A stretch of 64,000 nucleotides of DNA from Lumbricus rubellus (GCA_945859605.1 OX243821.1:35167738-35231737), one strand, 5' to 3'. Shown: positions 52,965 to 64,000, counted from the first letter of the stretch. Translations and numbers: made by a program. The notes: generated by a model from the sequence alone, not told the origin.

Positions 52965-54676
52965 CAGGGCTTTTTTAAAGGAATTTTTAGAACTGCACAA
53001 CTTCCCCAGCCTTGAGAACTGCACAAATCCATTTAGAACTGCACATTTTTGTCAACATTTCTGAAGATAGCCAGGATTTGATTTCGGGGGTGTTTCTTCG
53101 GCGGAGAATTTCTGACGCCTTTTTTAGTTGTCAAAATTTCTGAAAACACCTTATCTTAGTCGTCAAAATTTCTGAAGATACCTTTTTTCAGTTGCTTAGA
53201 TTACTAAAGACACCTTTTTTAGTTGTCAAGATTTCAGAATACATCTTTTTTAGTTGTCAAATACAGGGCTTTTAAAAGAAATTTTTAGAACTGCACAACT
53301 TCCCCAGCCTCTAAGGCCGTAGCCAGGATTTGTTTGAGGGGGCGGGGGTGGTTTCTTCGGCGGAGAATTTCTGACACCTGTGTTTATTCGTCAAAATTTT
53401 TGAAGACACCTTTTTTAGGTTCAAAATTTTTTGATTTCAGTATCATCAACGATTTTTGAGTGTGAAAAAACATCGTTTGATTTTAATATTATCAACGATT
53501 GTCGGGTGTCTAAGGAGATCATTATGATTCCAGTATTTTCAACAATTTGCGGGTGTCTAAGGACATCATTTTGATTTTAGTATTATCAACAATTTTCGGG
53601 TGTGTAAGGACATCATTTTGAATCCAGTATTATCAACGATTTTTGGGTGTCTAAGGAGATCATTATGATTCCAGTTTCTTCAACGATTTTCGGGTGTGTA
53701 AGGACATCATTTTGATTCCAGTATTATCAGCGATTTTCGTGTGTCGAAAGACATCATTTTGATTTTAGTATTATCAACGATTTTCGGGTGTCTAAGGAGA
53801 TCATTATGATTTTAGTAGTTTTACACGTTTTCGGGTGTATAAGGACATTATTTTGACTGCAGTATTATCAGCGATTTTCGGGTGTCTAAGGACATCAATT
53901 TGATTTTAGTACTATCAACGATTTTTGGGTGTGTAAGGACATCATTTTGATTCCAGTATTATCGGCGATTTTCGGGTGTCTAAAGACATCATTTTGAATC
54001 CAGTATTATCAACGACCTGCTGTCTTGAAGTTGACTTTACATTTATTATAGAAATCCGCGGGACATTGGAATTCCAGCAGGTTAAGAACTTTTATGACAT
54101 CATACACAAAATTGTTAGGCCTATAATAGACGTCATTGTTAATCTATTTAATTATTGTTTAGCGAAACTCTGCACATTCCCCTCTCGGCGCTTCGCTTTT
54201 TGGCTCTCGTCTTTCTGCCTCTCGGTGGTAGGCCTATTCCCAAACACACGATGGGCGATTAATGATTTAGCCCTCCCGTTGCAAGAGCTGAGACTAAACT
54301 CCAACCATGGATGGGGGGATGTTCAAACACCCAAAACACCTTCCATATCTGTGGCGTCAATTTGCGAACGAAACTAAGATGGACCCATCAAACCCCTCCA
54401 CTCAGTTATTCTACTTTAAGTGTAGTTGCAAAAAAGGTACTTATTTGGCTAGGCTGGTTTTAAAGTTTTTAGCTGTAAACTTCAATCACAAAACTTGCAA
54501 TAGGCCTACTATTATAGGCTTCTATTAATGTATTTTTAAAATAGCGTTTTATTCCAAATCGGAAGACAATGAACTTTCAAAATATTTTTTAACTGCACAA
54601 AAATGCTTTTACAACTGCACAAATTCATTTTAGAACTGCACATTTTGTGTAGAACTGCACGTTAAAAAAAGCCCTG
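52965..54676. mobile_element. 1712-bp hAT-type element with 8-bp TSD, subterminal repeats and minisatellites
   Basis: CAACGAAA flanks it at 52957-52964 and 54677-54684. The ends are CAGGGCTTTTTTAA and TTAAAAAAAGCCCTG. AACTGCACA is repeated near both ends (about three left, four right), as subterminal transposase sites are in hAT elements. Inside are 31-bp repeats (53060-53260), an internal second copy of the left end (about 53263-53390), and about twelve 47-bp repeats (GTATTATCAACGATTTTCGG with GTGTCTAAGGACATCATTTT, 53430-54010). An open frame of 133 codons from 53976 has no domain that I recognise, so it is non-autonomous. Confidence 0.92.
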
Positions 54677-54769
54677 CAACGAAAGTAAAACAACAGTTAC
54701 TGTATACATGTAATTGTAATTGTAATCGAACATTTATGTAGCTCCACTTCAAGAGAACTCTTCAGAGGT

Positions 54770-55090
54770 ACGAAGTGCTGTCGACTTCATTTCTTGTTCT
54801 CGGCGTATGATTGCGCGTGGCCAGTCCTCTCCTTCGCCTTAATATCTTCGAAATGAAAGTGTACACTCAGTGCACTCATTCTTGTAGATGACATGCGTTA
54901 GCGGAGGAGGTGGAAATGTGAACTGCTTTAATTAACAAGTTTCTCGATCTTATCTAGAATTATATGTCACCTTCCATTTTAAGAGATCAACTGAATTTAC
55001 TGTTTGAACCACCGTTAAAATTGACTCCATTTACTTCGAAACGTTACAATATTTAACTTTACTTTTACAAATTACCTATCCCCAGTGCCC
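54770..55090 (+). repeat. higher-order unit landmark
   Basis: GAAGTGCTGTCGACTTCATT, GTTCTCGGCGTATGATTGCG, GTGGCCAGTCCTCTCCTTCG, CTTATCTAGAA and AGATCAACTGAATTTACTGT match 36160-36540 and 48280-48420. Confidence 0.83.
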
Positions 55091-55160
55091 TAAGGTGGAG
55101 ACATTGGACGTTTGGGCCTGCCACTTGGCAGAGAACCTGAAGAAGAGTGCCTAGCAATAA
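55091..55160 (+). mobile_element. LINE end remnant
   Basis: GGTGGAGACATTGGACG and GGCAGAGAACCTGAAGAAGA match the last 60 bp of the LINE fragments at 9318-9660 and 59926-60145. Confidence 0.7.
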
Positions 55161-55229
55161 GTGTCAATCGGTATTGCAATGGTTTGCGGCGGCGGAATGT
55201 CCGAAGAATGCACAGAATATCAATAATAT

Positions 55230-55600
55230 TGGAAGTTTCGATCCACAAGTTATCTCACAACATCGTCATAACTATGAAATTATTCAACCCAGGGTCCGAA
55301 CGATTTCCATGGCGGCTCTAATTATTTATTGTCTGGCTTTCAACTCTAAAAAGGTGTTCAAAATATTCAATTGAAAGCGATGTTTAAATTGATCTCCTGC
55401 TTTTTCCATGCGTGGGAATTGGCATTCTTTTGTTTACGAGCATTGGCGGAGTTGATAATCTAAACCTTTTTCATGCGGTATAACACATAAAATGCATTAA
55501 TTCGTACATTCCATAATCCATAAAGGGCTTCTTCAAGAGAGCTACCAAGAAGCGCTCCTGTCTCCAGCACGACACATATTAGTTGAGTTTAGTTGAAAAA
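55230..55600. repeat. higher-order unit landmark with A-B and LINE tail
   Basis: TCGATCCACAAGTTATCTCA, CTAAAAAGGTGTTCAAAATA (box A), TTCAATTGAAAGCGATGTTT, CTTTTTCCATGCGTGGGAAT, GCATTGGCGGAGTTGATAAT, then GGGCTTCTTCAAGAGAGCTA and AAGAAGCGCTCCTG. Same order as 40540-40900 and 36690-37095. Confidence 0.85.
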
Positions 55601-57120
55601 AGTTTTTAAATGAACCCATGAATCAACCATTTCGAGGGATAAGACTTTTAAAGCATCAATAAGCCAAGCTGTGAAACTTTGTACTCTTATGGTTCTATGA
55701 AATATTTAATGCATTCTCTAGCAAGGCACCCTCTCTAGTATTCAGCATAAATGGTTAAAAGAGGTGTTCATCTTATACGCTATTTCAAACGCTTAAGTCT
55801 ACATCGACACAACGGTTCTCGCAGGGAAAATGCCACATACAGGGGAAACCCCGATATAATGGCGGTATAAAGAAGAAAGTTACACCCAAGTAGAACACAT
55901 TCAGGCAAATAAATTCCTACGTACTTACTCACAGGCGCTTAATCAAAGTGGCTGAAAGTTTGTTTAAACACAACGGCTTAGAGCACTTACACAAATACCA
56001 TCAGCCACGTGTAATTGTGTGATAAACTGTGATTACAACCATACAATCAGACAGGAGTCTCGTATTATGGTATACTCGAATCGTTTAGGTAATTGTTTGA
56101 GCACACTGTCAAAACAAAGATGCTTTATGACGCCCTCCTCATTTATCCAGGATCAGGACTGGCACAGCCAAAGTAGAGATGGTGACAGAGTTCCCCTGCT
56201 AAATTTTTTTGGTAAAACTTTTTGTGACTGACAACGAAATTTTTTTCAAAGAAACAGGCAGCAGTGTAAAAATGTAGCAGTCTTTGAGTAGGGATCTTGA
56301 AGAGGCGCTAAGTAGATTCTCATTGACTGATTGACTGATTTGTTTTTAAAATTATAACCATCATTTACTTCCGTTACAAACTGTGCAACGCCAACTGGCT
56401 GTGCTTGCTGAACAGTGAACGCCTGACAAAACGCAATCATAATGTACTAATAGATTGCCTACAATTGCATACTAAAAACTAATGTATAGTGCATTTAAGT
56501 ATTAGTATGGCTGCTCGTTCTCGACCCCGGTTGGTTGTGAGAATGTTCCTCTGAAGGCTATGGCGTTGAATCTCCGAGTGCATAATTATAATTATGAATT
56601 ATTTTAAAATTTGTTTACTTGTTTTTTTTAAATTACTGATTTAATGAATGCTTTTTTGATTGATTGTTTGTTTGAATGGTTGGTTGATCATATATTAGGT
56701 CTGATTTCATTTGATAAGCTGCAGCAGTGTTTATGATGTCATTTAAATGAAAGAATTAATTTAAATTTAAATAATTGAAAAAATTAAAGCATCATCTGCC
56801 AATTTAGAATACCTTGTTAATGGTATATACATTGCTTATAAGTTTTCCCTATTTTCTTCAATGGCAATCCCGCTCCCGCCGATGTGCAGCAAATACTTAT
56901 CCCATTCAACTCGAGACGATCAGAAATATAAATTGTCAAAATACTCAAGGTTTTGACCATTTTTTCACAACGACTTACGACAACAAAGGCCGTAACAGTC
57001 TCTAGAATCATGTTTGGTATTTCTGAATTTTGCGACAAAAAATCAAATTACATACAACCAGAAGGACAAACTTTCAGATTAACAATATAAGATAATGCGG
57101 TTGATACTTAAAACTTTCGT
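55600..57120. repeat. higher-order unit continuation, no gene
   Basis: Box A-like TTAAAAGAGGTGTTCATC (55755), box B GCCCTCCTCATTTATCCAGG (56132), AGATGGTGACAGAG, CTTGAAGAGGCGCTAAGTAG (56292), and ATTAAAGCATCATCTGCC (56784). These align with 41240-41480 and 41947. Short open frames have no domains. Confidence 0.65.
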
Positions 57121-57139
57121 AATTAACTTCAGTGCCATG

Positions 57140-58085
57140 GTGATAAACGGTGCCAGTCTCTGGATAGAAGAGGAGGTCGATGCTATAATGCACTTTATAA
57201 TCACATAGTTTCGTTGAGTCGAATCCACTACCGTCTTACTTTTAAAATGTTCTCAGGCAGTGCTCTAAACACCCTCTTTAAAGGTCTTCCTATGTTTATA
57301 AATACTGTTGAAAATTTCTGACAGAAATCCTGCCGATGTCTTAACAATTTAGACACCTTTTTTAGTACGTGAAGAACAAAAGTTTGCCAAACCATAAATT
57401 GATATATTAATTAATAACAATCTTTAATGTCTTATTGTTTACGTTCAGGAAAACAAAACAAGACATCGTTTAACGACATCGATTTCTCGTCAACGGCAAC
57501 TTCAGTTACTCGGTCTCGGCCGACACGAAGGCGTAGGGGTTCTCTTACTTCCCACCCTGAACGATTTCCTGCGTTGTGAAATGGGGTGGATGAAGGAAAC
57601 CAAGACACCCTCTGGCGGAAAACCCGGTCTCGAGTCTTCGACTTCCGGTCGATAAGTCGCAACTTGATTTGATTATTTGCAAAGTCGCCGATTTACACGA
57701 GTTGAGTAGTAATCGACTAGTTTGATCAGTTCTGAAAGAAATTGCTGTGAGATCCTAGGATATAATACCTAAAAAAATATTAATGCTTCTCATCCCACAG
57801 TTTCAACCGTTTAAATGAAGTTATGCTAACACCTACACTGTTATGACTTTTTTTTATTTGATCTACTTTTTCATCGGGAAACATAATGTAGAACTTTTTG
57901 TCACACCTCTTATAAAATATTGAAGCTGCCTATAAATAAATGGAACTTCTAAATGAACACAAGTAATCACCGCCCACAAAAAATGTTATCAGCAGGCAGC
58001 AAAATGCAGTCTCTGGGAAAAAGATAATTGGTTAATGTTTTCACATTTTTTCATTAGTTCGTTTGTTAATTAATTAATTAAATAA
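57140..58085 (-). repeat. higher-order unit copy with A-B pair
   Basis: Reversed box B (ACGGTGCCAGTCTCTGGATA, AAGAGGAGGTCGATGCTATA, 57147-57186), reversed box A (TAAACACCCTCTTTAAAGG, 57265) and a second one (TTTAGACACCTTTTTTAG, 57349), then CAGTTACTCGGTCTCGGCCG and GACTTCCGGTCGATAAGTCG. A further block at 57900-58080 repeats 49253-49440. Confidence 0.8.
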
Positions 58086-58204
58086 TTAATTAATTTTATC
58101 ATTCTTTCGTTCATTCATTAGTTCATTCATTCATTCAATAAAATCAATAACTTAAATAGCGCCCCTTCAAGAATTCCACGCCCAGTCAAACACGGTGATA
58201 AAAA

Positions 58205-58320
58205 TAAATTGCAAGGTACTAGACCAGATAAATTTTAAATAATTCTATAAATACTAGACCAGATGAATTTTAAATAATTGTATAATTACTAGACCAGATA
58301 AATTTTAAATGATTCTATAA
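58205..58320. repeat. three units of a 41-bp repeat
   Basis: ACTAGACCAGATAAATTTTA and AATAATTCTATAA recur three times with single-base changes. Confidence 0.9.
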
Positions 58321-58795
58321 TTAACGTGGTAAAGGTTCTATTAAGATTGATCTTTATACTTTATAAAGGTGTCTGCTGATATCCATTCCAGTGTGTTATC
58401 GAATGCGCTACATTTGGCAGTCTTGGACTCACATAATTATTACGAGCATTGGCGGAGTTGATAATCCAACGTCAACGGTTTTCATGTATATCCTGTTACT
58501 TGAATGCAGTGTAGCATCGGAATTTTTCAAATGTGATATGCAAAAGTGGAATTTTTAAAACTCTTATTTGTTTATGAAATGCTTAACACAGGTGTTAAAA
58601 AGGGTTGTCCTAGGGTGATTCAAACGTTCGTAGCTAGGCCTACAAATATTGTTGACGGAGTGGGATCATAGGACGGCCGCGTGGAGGGGAGGGGGTGAGA
58701 GTGGCTGGATGACATTACAGACTTGTGCGAAATTGAGATCCACAGATTTAGCAGAATTAATTAATTCATTTATTCATACAATAGTTCATTGCAAG
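58321..58795. repeat. unit remnant with box A
   Basis: Box A, TTTATAAAGGTGTCTGCTGA (58363), then GCATTGGCGGAGTTGATAAT (58444) and TCAACGGTTTTCATG, as after the box A copy at 55345. The open frame at 58649-58855 is not supported. Confidence 0.6.
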
Positions 58796-58797
58796 AA

Positions 58798-58990
58798 ATT
58801 AATTAGCGCCCTACAAGAAATCCATTCAGAGGGGCTCCCAGTCCATCCACGGTGATTAAAAAACGTTTTACAGACACTGTGAAACACTGACGAGTCAACC
58901 TTAGGTAACAGACACATCTCCAACAGAAGACTATTCCAGACAGATGGACCTACAACTGAGAAAGCAAAACGCTGACTGGTTTTAACAAGC
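58798..58990 (-). mobile_element. LINE 3' end
   Basis: The minus strand encodes QRFAFSVVGPSVWNSLLLEM, CLLPKVDSSVFHSVCKTFFN and HRGWTGSPSE, the usual RT C-terminus, followed by GGGAGCCCCTCTGAATGG and GGGCGCTAATTAATTTC tail sequence. It is 5' truncated but open, so relatively young. Confidence 0.87.
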
Positions 58991-59200
58991 GAGACCCCTG
59001 CTTATTTGTTTGAGTATTTGTCTGCCTCTCTATCTAATGAGAATCAATCAAACAGACATACAGACGGACAGACAGTCAGACAGATATACACGCAAACAGA
59101 TATTCTGTTCATGTCCTTCAAGTTTGGGAACTGTACATGGCGAGACAGGCAGCCAATACATTCTTTATTCTGGCACAACGACTGAGAAAAAAATGAATTG

Positions 59201-59414
59201 TTTGTATGTGCACTTGTTATAGCGCCCCTTCAAGCTCTCTCTACTCAGAGGCGCTCCCGATGCAGAGCGGACACTGCATCGGAGTTTCACGCCGAAGCGC
59301 TGAGCAATTGTAAGTGAAGGACTTGCCCAAGGTCCTTACGCGGGGAGGTGGATTCGAACCTCGGACCTTCCGGCTCCAAGGCAACGACGCCACCACTAGA
59401 CCACCGCGCCCCAC
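59201..59414 (-). mobile_element. full-length SINE
   Basis: Tail TTTGTATGTGCACTTGTTAT, AGAGGCGCTCCCGATGCAGA, ACTTGCCCAAGGTCCTTACG, B box in reverse GGATTCGAACC, head ACCACCGCGCCCCACA. It is very similar to the copy at 26035, so the family was probably active recently. Confidence 0.94.
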
Positions 59415-59767
59415 AAATGATGAATGATGTGAACATTTTGGACACCTTTTAAAAATGAGTTTGCTCTTGTTTAAGTACATCATTATTTCATTTTATTTAT
59501 TATTCTGTACAACTCGTTCTCTGTACATGAAGGACAGGAATGAATCTGGAACAACTGAGGGATGAAACGCAAAACAGAACAAAGTGGAGAAGGCTGGTCA
59601 TGACGGTCGCTAGAGTTCCTCAAACTGACGGCACAAGGTGACATCGTAAATACTTCGTGAAGACATATTTGATTCAACTTAATATGACGATTTGTAATCT
59701 ACATCATTAATCCTTCAGAATGATTAACATAGGATCTGGGCAACAAAATCACCGTTGGCAAATTTCG

Positions 59768-59925
59768 CATAATTAAACACCTCTTATTGTTGTTTCGTGC
59801 AGGATACAAATGAATTAATTTTTGTTACTTTTTCGTGTTGGTCGTCCTTTCCGATTTCTGTAATTATTTCGTTCATAGTTTAGCAACAAAGCAAATCACA
59901 TGACATGAGTTTCCGATCAACGGTG
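59768..59925 (-). repeat. higher-order unit remnant with reversed box A
   Basis: TTTCGCATAATTAAACACCT (59766), CTCTTATTGTTG, AGCAACAAAGCAAATCACAT and GTTTCCGATCAACGG match 51810-51990 and 50425-50625. The LINE at 59926 interrupts it. Confidence 0.75.
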
Positions 59926-60145
59926 TCTACACACTCAGAGGAGACTCGATGCTAAGAAAAATCATAGAGGGGAAGCTGGAGGGGAAAAGAACGAGAGGAA
60001 GACCCAGACAAAGACTGTTGGACAGGATGATGAAAGACGGTTATCAGAAGCTGAAAAAGAATGCACAGAACAGGGAAGAATGGAGACGTCAAACATTCGA
60101 ACCTGCCTTAGGGCAGAGAACAGAAAGAAGAAGAAGAAGAACTTC
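59926..60145 (+). mobile_element. LINE RT C-terminal fragment, sister of 9318-9660
   Basis: Encodes HTLRGDSMLRKIIEGKLEGK, RTRGRPRQRLLDRMMKDGYQ and KLKKNAQNREEWRRQTFEPA, open to a stop at 60159, with an AAG simple tail. A TA-flanked element follows directly. Confidence 0.87.
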
Positions 60146-60147
60146 TA

Positions 60148-61772
60148 TACTGCCGTGCTAAGCAAAAAGACAGTAACTCAAAAAAGACGATTTTGCGTAA
60201 AACGATAAAGAAGAAATCGGTTTAATTCAACCAGAAATAAAGCTAGAATCTTTCTGAATTTTTGCAAGCAGTTATATATAAACTACTGAATTTTGAAACT
60301 AAACTATTTTTTTGTGAAATTTGTGTAAAAATTGTATAAAAATGAGATACTGCTTTTTTACTTAGTATCGATAAATTGAACATGGGTTTCATGCTAAGCA
60401 AGAAAGCAGTAACTCATCGTATGGTAGAGCGGGCTGGTTAAAAATAATTGTTCTCTTTGTGATACAAACATGAAATTTGGTATATACCACGAACATGTCC
60501 TAAGAAAAATATTTGGCTATAGGGTCATTGCAGGTTTGCCCTCTGGCCCCAATGGCAGCCATTTTCCAAAATGGCCGACAGATATACATAATTTTAAATA
60601 TCTCGGCTTCTATTTCACTTAGAAGTGTCATCTTAGTGTCTAATCATACATATTTAGGGACGATGATTCCAATAGTGCCATCTAAAACCAACTCTAGCTT
60701 CAACGGCGGCCATTTTTCAAAATGGCCGACCAAAATCGTGAGTTTTTACTATCTCAGCATTAAATCCACTTAGAATCGTCATCTTGGTGCCTAAATATAC
60801 ATATTTAGGGACAAGGATTCCAATGGGGCCACCCAAAACTTCATCTGGCCTCAATGGCGGTCATTTTCAAAATGGCCGTCCAAAATGGGAATTTTGCAAA
60901 TCCCTCTTTTTGGGTCGGCCATTTTGGAAAATGGTGGTCATTGAGGTCACTGGAAACTATGTGATGGCCCTATTGAGATCCCTGACTGAAATGTGCATAT
61001 TTTGACACCAAGTTGACAATTCCAAGTGAACTGAAAGCCGAGATATTAACAAATCCCTCTTTTTGGGTCCGCCATTTTGGAAAATGGCGGCCATTGAGGC
61101 CATGGGGAACTTTGTGATGGCCTTATTGGGATCCTTGACCTGAGATGTGTATGATTTGACACCAAGATGACGATTCTAAGGTAATTGAAAGCCGTGATAT
61201 TGACAAATCCTTCTTGTTGGGTCGGCCATTTTGGAAAATGGCCGCCATTGAGGCCATTGGGAAAATTTTGATGGCTCCACTGGAATCCGTGACCCTGAAA
61301 GTGTATGTTTTGACACCACGATGACGATTCTAAGTGAATTGTAAGCTGAGAAATTGAAAAATCCATATTTTAAACGCCATTTTGGAAAATGGCCGCCATT
61401 CAGACCCATGGGGAAACTTTTAGATGACCCTATTGGACTCCTTGACCTTGAATGTGTATGTTTTGACACCACGATGACGATTCTAGGTGGTTTGAAAGCC
61501 GATACATTGAAATATCTGTAAATCGGTCGGACTTGAATATACATGGAATACTAAGCAAGAAGACAGTAACTCAAGTTACTGCTTTTTTGCTTAGCACGAC
61601 GACCAAATTTTGAGATACTGTTAATTTCATTTCCGTTTTTTTCCATGTTTCCGGACCGATACCGTTTCCTTGCTTCCAGATATGATAGAACATGTTGTCA
61701 GGATGTGAAAACAAGTGCTAACTCAAAAACGGAAAAACTTGAGTTACTGTCTTTTTGCTTAGCACGGCAGTA
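60148..61772. mobile_element. 1625-bp TA-flanked element with perfect 34-bp TIRs
   Basis: TIRs at 60148-60181 and 61739-61772 (TACTGCCGTGCTAAGCAAAA, then AGACAGTAACTCAA) are identical in inverted orientation, flanked by TA. Related inner TIR-like segments lie at about 60390-60415 and, back to back, at 61550-61600. The centre (60530-61530) holds about six units of some 160 bp with GGCCATTTTGGAAAATGG, two forwards then four reversed. Open frames repeating NGGHFPKWP derive from these units. TA target and TIR length suggest a Tc1/mariner-type MITE, without a transposase. Confidence 0.92.
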
Positions 61773-61779
61773 TAATTAT

Positions 61780-62850
61780 GATATATGCGTTGAGCGCTGA
61801 TGCATCAACCAAGAAATAGAAGAGGCCATCTTCTGGTCTTGTAACTGCAAGTGTATCCCTTTGTTTCCTGGTCGAATGAGTCCACGGCGCCTTTTGTGGC
61901 GTTGTAATCACCTGTTTCTTTCGATAGCTTTATGCAAGTAAGTAATCTACACTAATATAATGCAACCTGAAATAGAAATCATACAGCAAAGAATGGCTAA
62001 TTCATATGCAAAAATACAAGAACCACATAATCTCCAACAATTCAGTTCTATCAACTACTATGCTTACATCTACATAGTGTAGAAATGATTTATCCAGTAC
62101 TGGAATAGGAAACCTTACTTTTCACACAAGTCTGCCGCTAGGTGGCAGCGCAATTTGGCACAGCTGAAAACGACATTGTGAAGAAAAAACATATTTAGGA
62201 AAAGTCACAAAAGCACAAGCCTATTATCTTTTATTCAAAAAAGTATACGAAAAGAAGTAGGCTGGGGGTTATTTTTTACCCCCCGGTTACCCTATAAGGG
62301 TTAAGACTCCTTATCTAAAATTTTCACTTCGTTCATAAATAGTGTGAAATATACCCATACTTTGAATTCAGATGTTGACGCGATAATTTAGACACCTCTT
62401 CTAAGCAATTTATGCCGAAAACAAACACAGTCCACGTACCAATTATTTCAAGGTAGGCTACTCAGAAGCGCTACCATGGCCAAATAGAATAGTTTTTAGG
62501 TTCTCAAGGAACAGAGCGGAGTGACTTCCTGGAAATAAGTACAGTGTAACAAAGCACGAAATTGTGTGATACGCTATGGCACCAAGGATATCTCTTTTTT
62601 AAATCGTTGCTATTTCTCGCCTAAACGTGACGTCGTTCGTGAATTCGTTGACCATTTCCGCCAAAGACGCAATCACTTCCGGTTGAAAAAAGGCAACATC
62701 CGATATTATGTGATGAGGATGATGACGACGAGTTTAAATGATCGACTGATGGCAGAGAGGGAGGAGGACCGTACCATCTGGATCATCGGAAAATGTGGTC
62801 GAATCAGCAGCGGGTTTGGAAAAGCAGAAATGCGGGGATGGAGATTAGTG
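61780..62850. other. non-coding with unit remnants
   Basis: TTAAGACTCCTTATC at 62300 precedes reversed box A (TTTAGACACCTCTTCTAAGC, 62391). CGTTGCTATTTCTCGCCTAA (62604) and GACCATTTCCGCCAAAGACG (62650) continue the higher-order unit. The 104-codon open frame at 62566-62880 overlaps this repeat and a GGAT run, and is not supported. Confidence 0.6.
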
Positions 62851-62851
62851 G

Positions 62852-62955
62852 AATGGATGGATGGATGGATGGAAGGATGACCTTTTGCATGATAGCACAC
62901 GAGTGGATGAATATTGTGTTTGTGTGTGTGTGTGTGTGTGCGTGTGTGTGTGTGC
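62852..62955. repeat. GGAT and GT microsatellites
   Basis: GGATG units at 62852-62878, and GTGTGT with CGT interruptions at 62918-62955. Confidence 0.95.
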
Positions 62956-63253
62956 TCGTTTTGTTATACGCTTAAAATTAGATATTAATAGACTTAGGGA
63001 CGTTGTTTATTGTTTGACGTCTCCTAAAGTTCTATAGCGTATAGACTACACGGTTGCTTTGTGATCTCTATTTTATACACCTTTATTATAATTTTAAGGT
63101 TTTTATATAAACTTGTGACGTAAATCATAATCATGCTATGTTTTGCAACTTGTGCCCTAAACAAATCCTTTGCTCACAGTAACTCGTCAATACAAAACAA
63201 TGACTATGATAAAAAATAATAATTTTTAAAAACTAATCATAAGTATTCCCAAA

Positions 63254-63295
63254 GATGATGATGACGATGATGATGATGATGACGATGATGACGAC

Positions 63296-63366
<71 letters not shown>

Positions 63367-63425
63367 GGATGATGAGGATGATGATGGTGATGATGAAAAT
63401 GATAACGATGATGATGATGATAAAT
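63254..63425. repeat. GAT trinucleotide tract
   Basis: About 55 GAT units with GAC, GAG and GGT interruptions. Poly-Met and poly-Ser frames are artefacts. Confidence 0.97.
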
Positions 63426-63429
63426 ATAT

Positions 63430-64000
63430 TTGGAATTGCAATAATAATTACAGCGATGACAATAAATGGAACAATCCTACAAAAAACTCCAAGCCAGCTC
63501 CGATCAGACGTTCACCGCACCCTTAATTTCGATCTTATTTTTCAGAGATTATCCACCGCATTATTCGAGACTTTAGAGACTGACGACTTTTTTGCAGTGC
63601 TATCTGGAATGAATCACTAACGTCTTCGTTTTGTCGTTTGACTTCTGAATTTAACTTTTCAACCAACTTTTGAATTGACTTTTCAATTTTCTTCCGAGCT
63701 TTACCTTGTCACTGTTTTTGGGTCGTCGAGACTTTGTGACGCCCCACGTAGGAATTAAGGACGCCCATAACAGGACTGGCGCACTTCGATACTCTGGCAT
63801 CCATCGCTAATTTTTTTATTCATATTTTCAAATTGTTTAGGCCTTACGTCTTCGCGAACCATCAGTTATTTACATAGGTTAGGCCAGTAATTTATTTTTG
63901 GTTTTTACAATTTAAAAAGGTTTCGAAGAGATTTCAATTGACATCGATGTTTCACAATAGTATCAATAATATAATTTTTTCAAAGAAACATCTGAAAACG
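63430..64000. repeat. unit remnant at the window end
   Basis: GCCCCACGTAGGAATTAAGG and ACGCCCATAACAGGACTGGC (63742) correspond to the 39440 and 52330 landmarks. AATTTAAAAAGGTTTCGAAG with ATTTCAATTGACATCGATGT (63909) matches the box A landmark at 40650 and 55345. The unit continues beyond the window. Confidence 0.7.

Noticed and set aside
53976..54377. 133-codon frame as the hAT transposase
   Set aside because: No BED zinc finger or hATC dimerisation motif visible. It begins in the minisatellite, so coding is unsupported.
60513..61544. NGGHFPKWP repeat protein
   Set aside because: Derives from the 160-bp inverted units within the TA element. It occurs on both strands and changes frame between units.

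Overview
The window is animal nuclear DNA from an invertebrate whose species I cannot name. It has introns with GT-AG borders, low gene density, a low GC share, tRNA-headed SINEs, 5'-truncated LINEs, many short DNA transposons and long microsatellites. I can support one protein-coding gene. It is a SEPT2-group septin on the + strand, read in ten coding exons from 19164 to 30172. The reading frame closes exactly across all nine introns (1269 nt, 422 residues plus stop). Only the first few codons and the promoter are missing, and I did not find them in the window.

Layout. 1-8.7 kb: the right part of a hAT-like element, a 276-bp hAT-type MITE with a perfect 8-bp target-site duplication (TSD), a 71-bp TTAA-flanked hairpin, a GGTA tetranucleotide block, a 314-bp tandem duplication and a long-TIR MITE. 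8.7-19 kb: SINE and LINE fragments, a tandem duplication whose second unit carries a 1026-bp TTAA (piggyBac-type) element, a 613-bp hAT element with its TSD, purine and pyrimidine microsatellites, and an acidic low-complexity reading frame. 19.1-30.5 kb: the septin gene. Its introns hold two ATC-triplet tracts, a 39-bp minisatellite that begins at a splice donor, two LINE ends, a full SINE, paralogous intron blocks and a 55-bp perfect palindrome. 30.9-35.5 kb: a Tc1/mariner-type remnant, a SINE and AT-rich DNA. 35.5-64 kb: no gene that I can support. This half looks like several decayed copies of one multi-kilobase unit, recognised by about ten landmark sequences in the same order, later broken up by hAT, TTAA and TA elements, SINEs and LINE ends.

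The signal that the usual categories do not explain is a short box, AAAAGGTGTNTAA (box A), present more than 50 times by eye on both strands. In many places it is followed after about 100-130 bp by a second conserved block, GCCCTCCTCCTTTATCCAGG (box B). The A-B order and spacing recur across the window. Copies sit about 90-130 nt upstream of four septin splice acceptors, and the same core is amplified inside minisatellites of a hAT element. I take A-B to be a dispersed repeat family that I do not recognise. Whether it has a function is open.

Septins are GTPases that assemble into hetero-oligomeric filaments at the cell cortex and cytokinetic ring. The rest of the window is repeat DNA, so there is no operon-like or pathway context.
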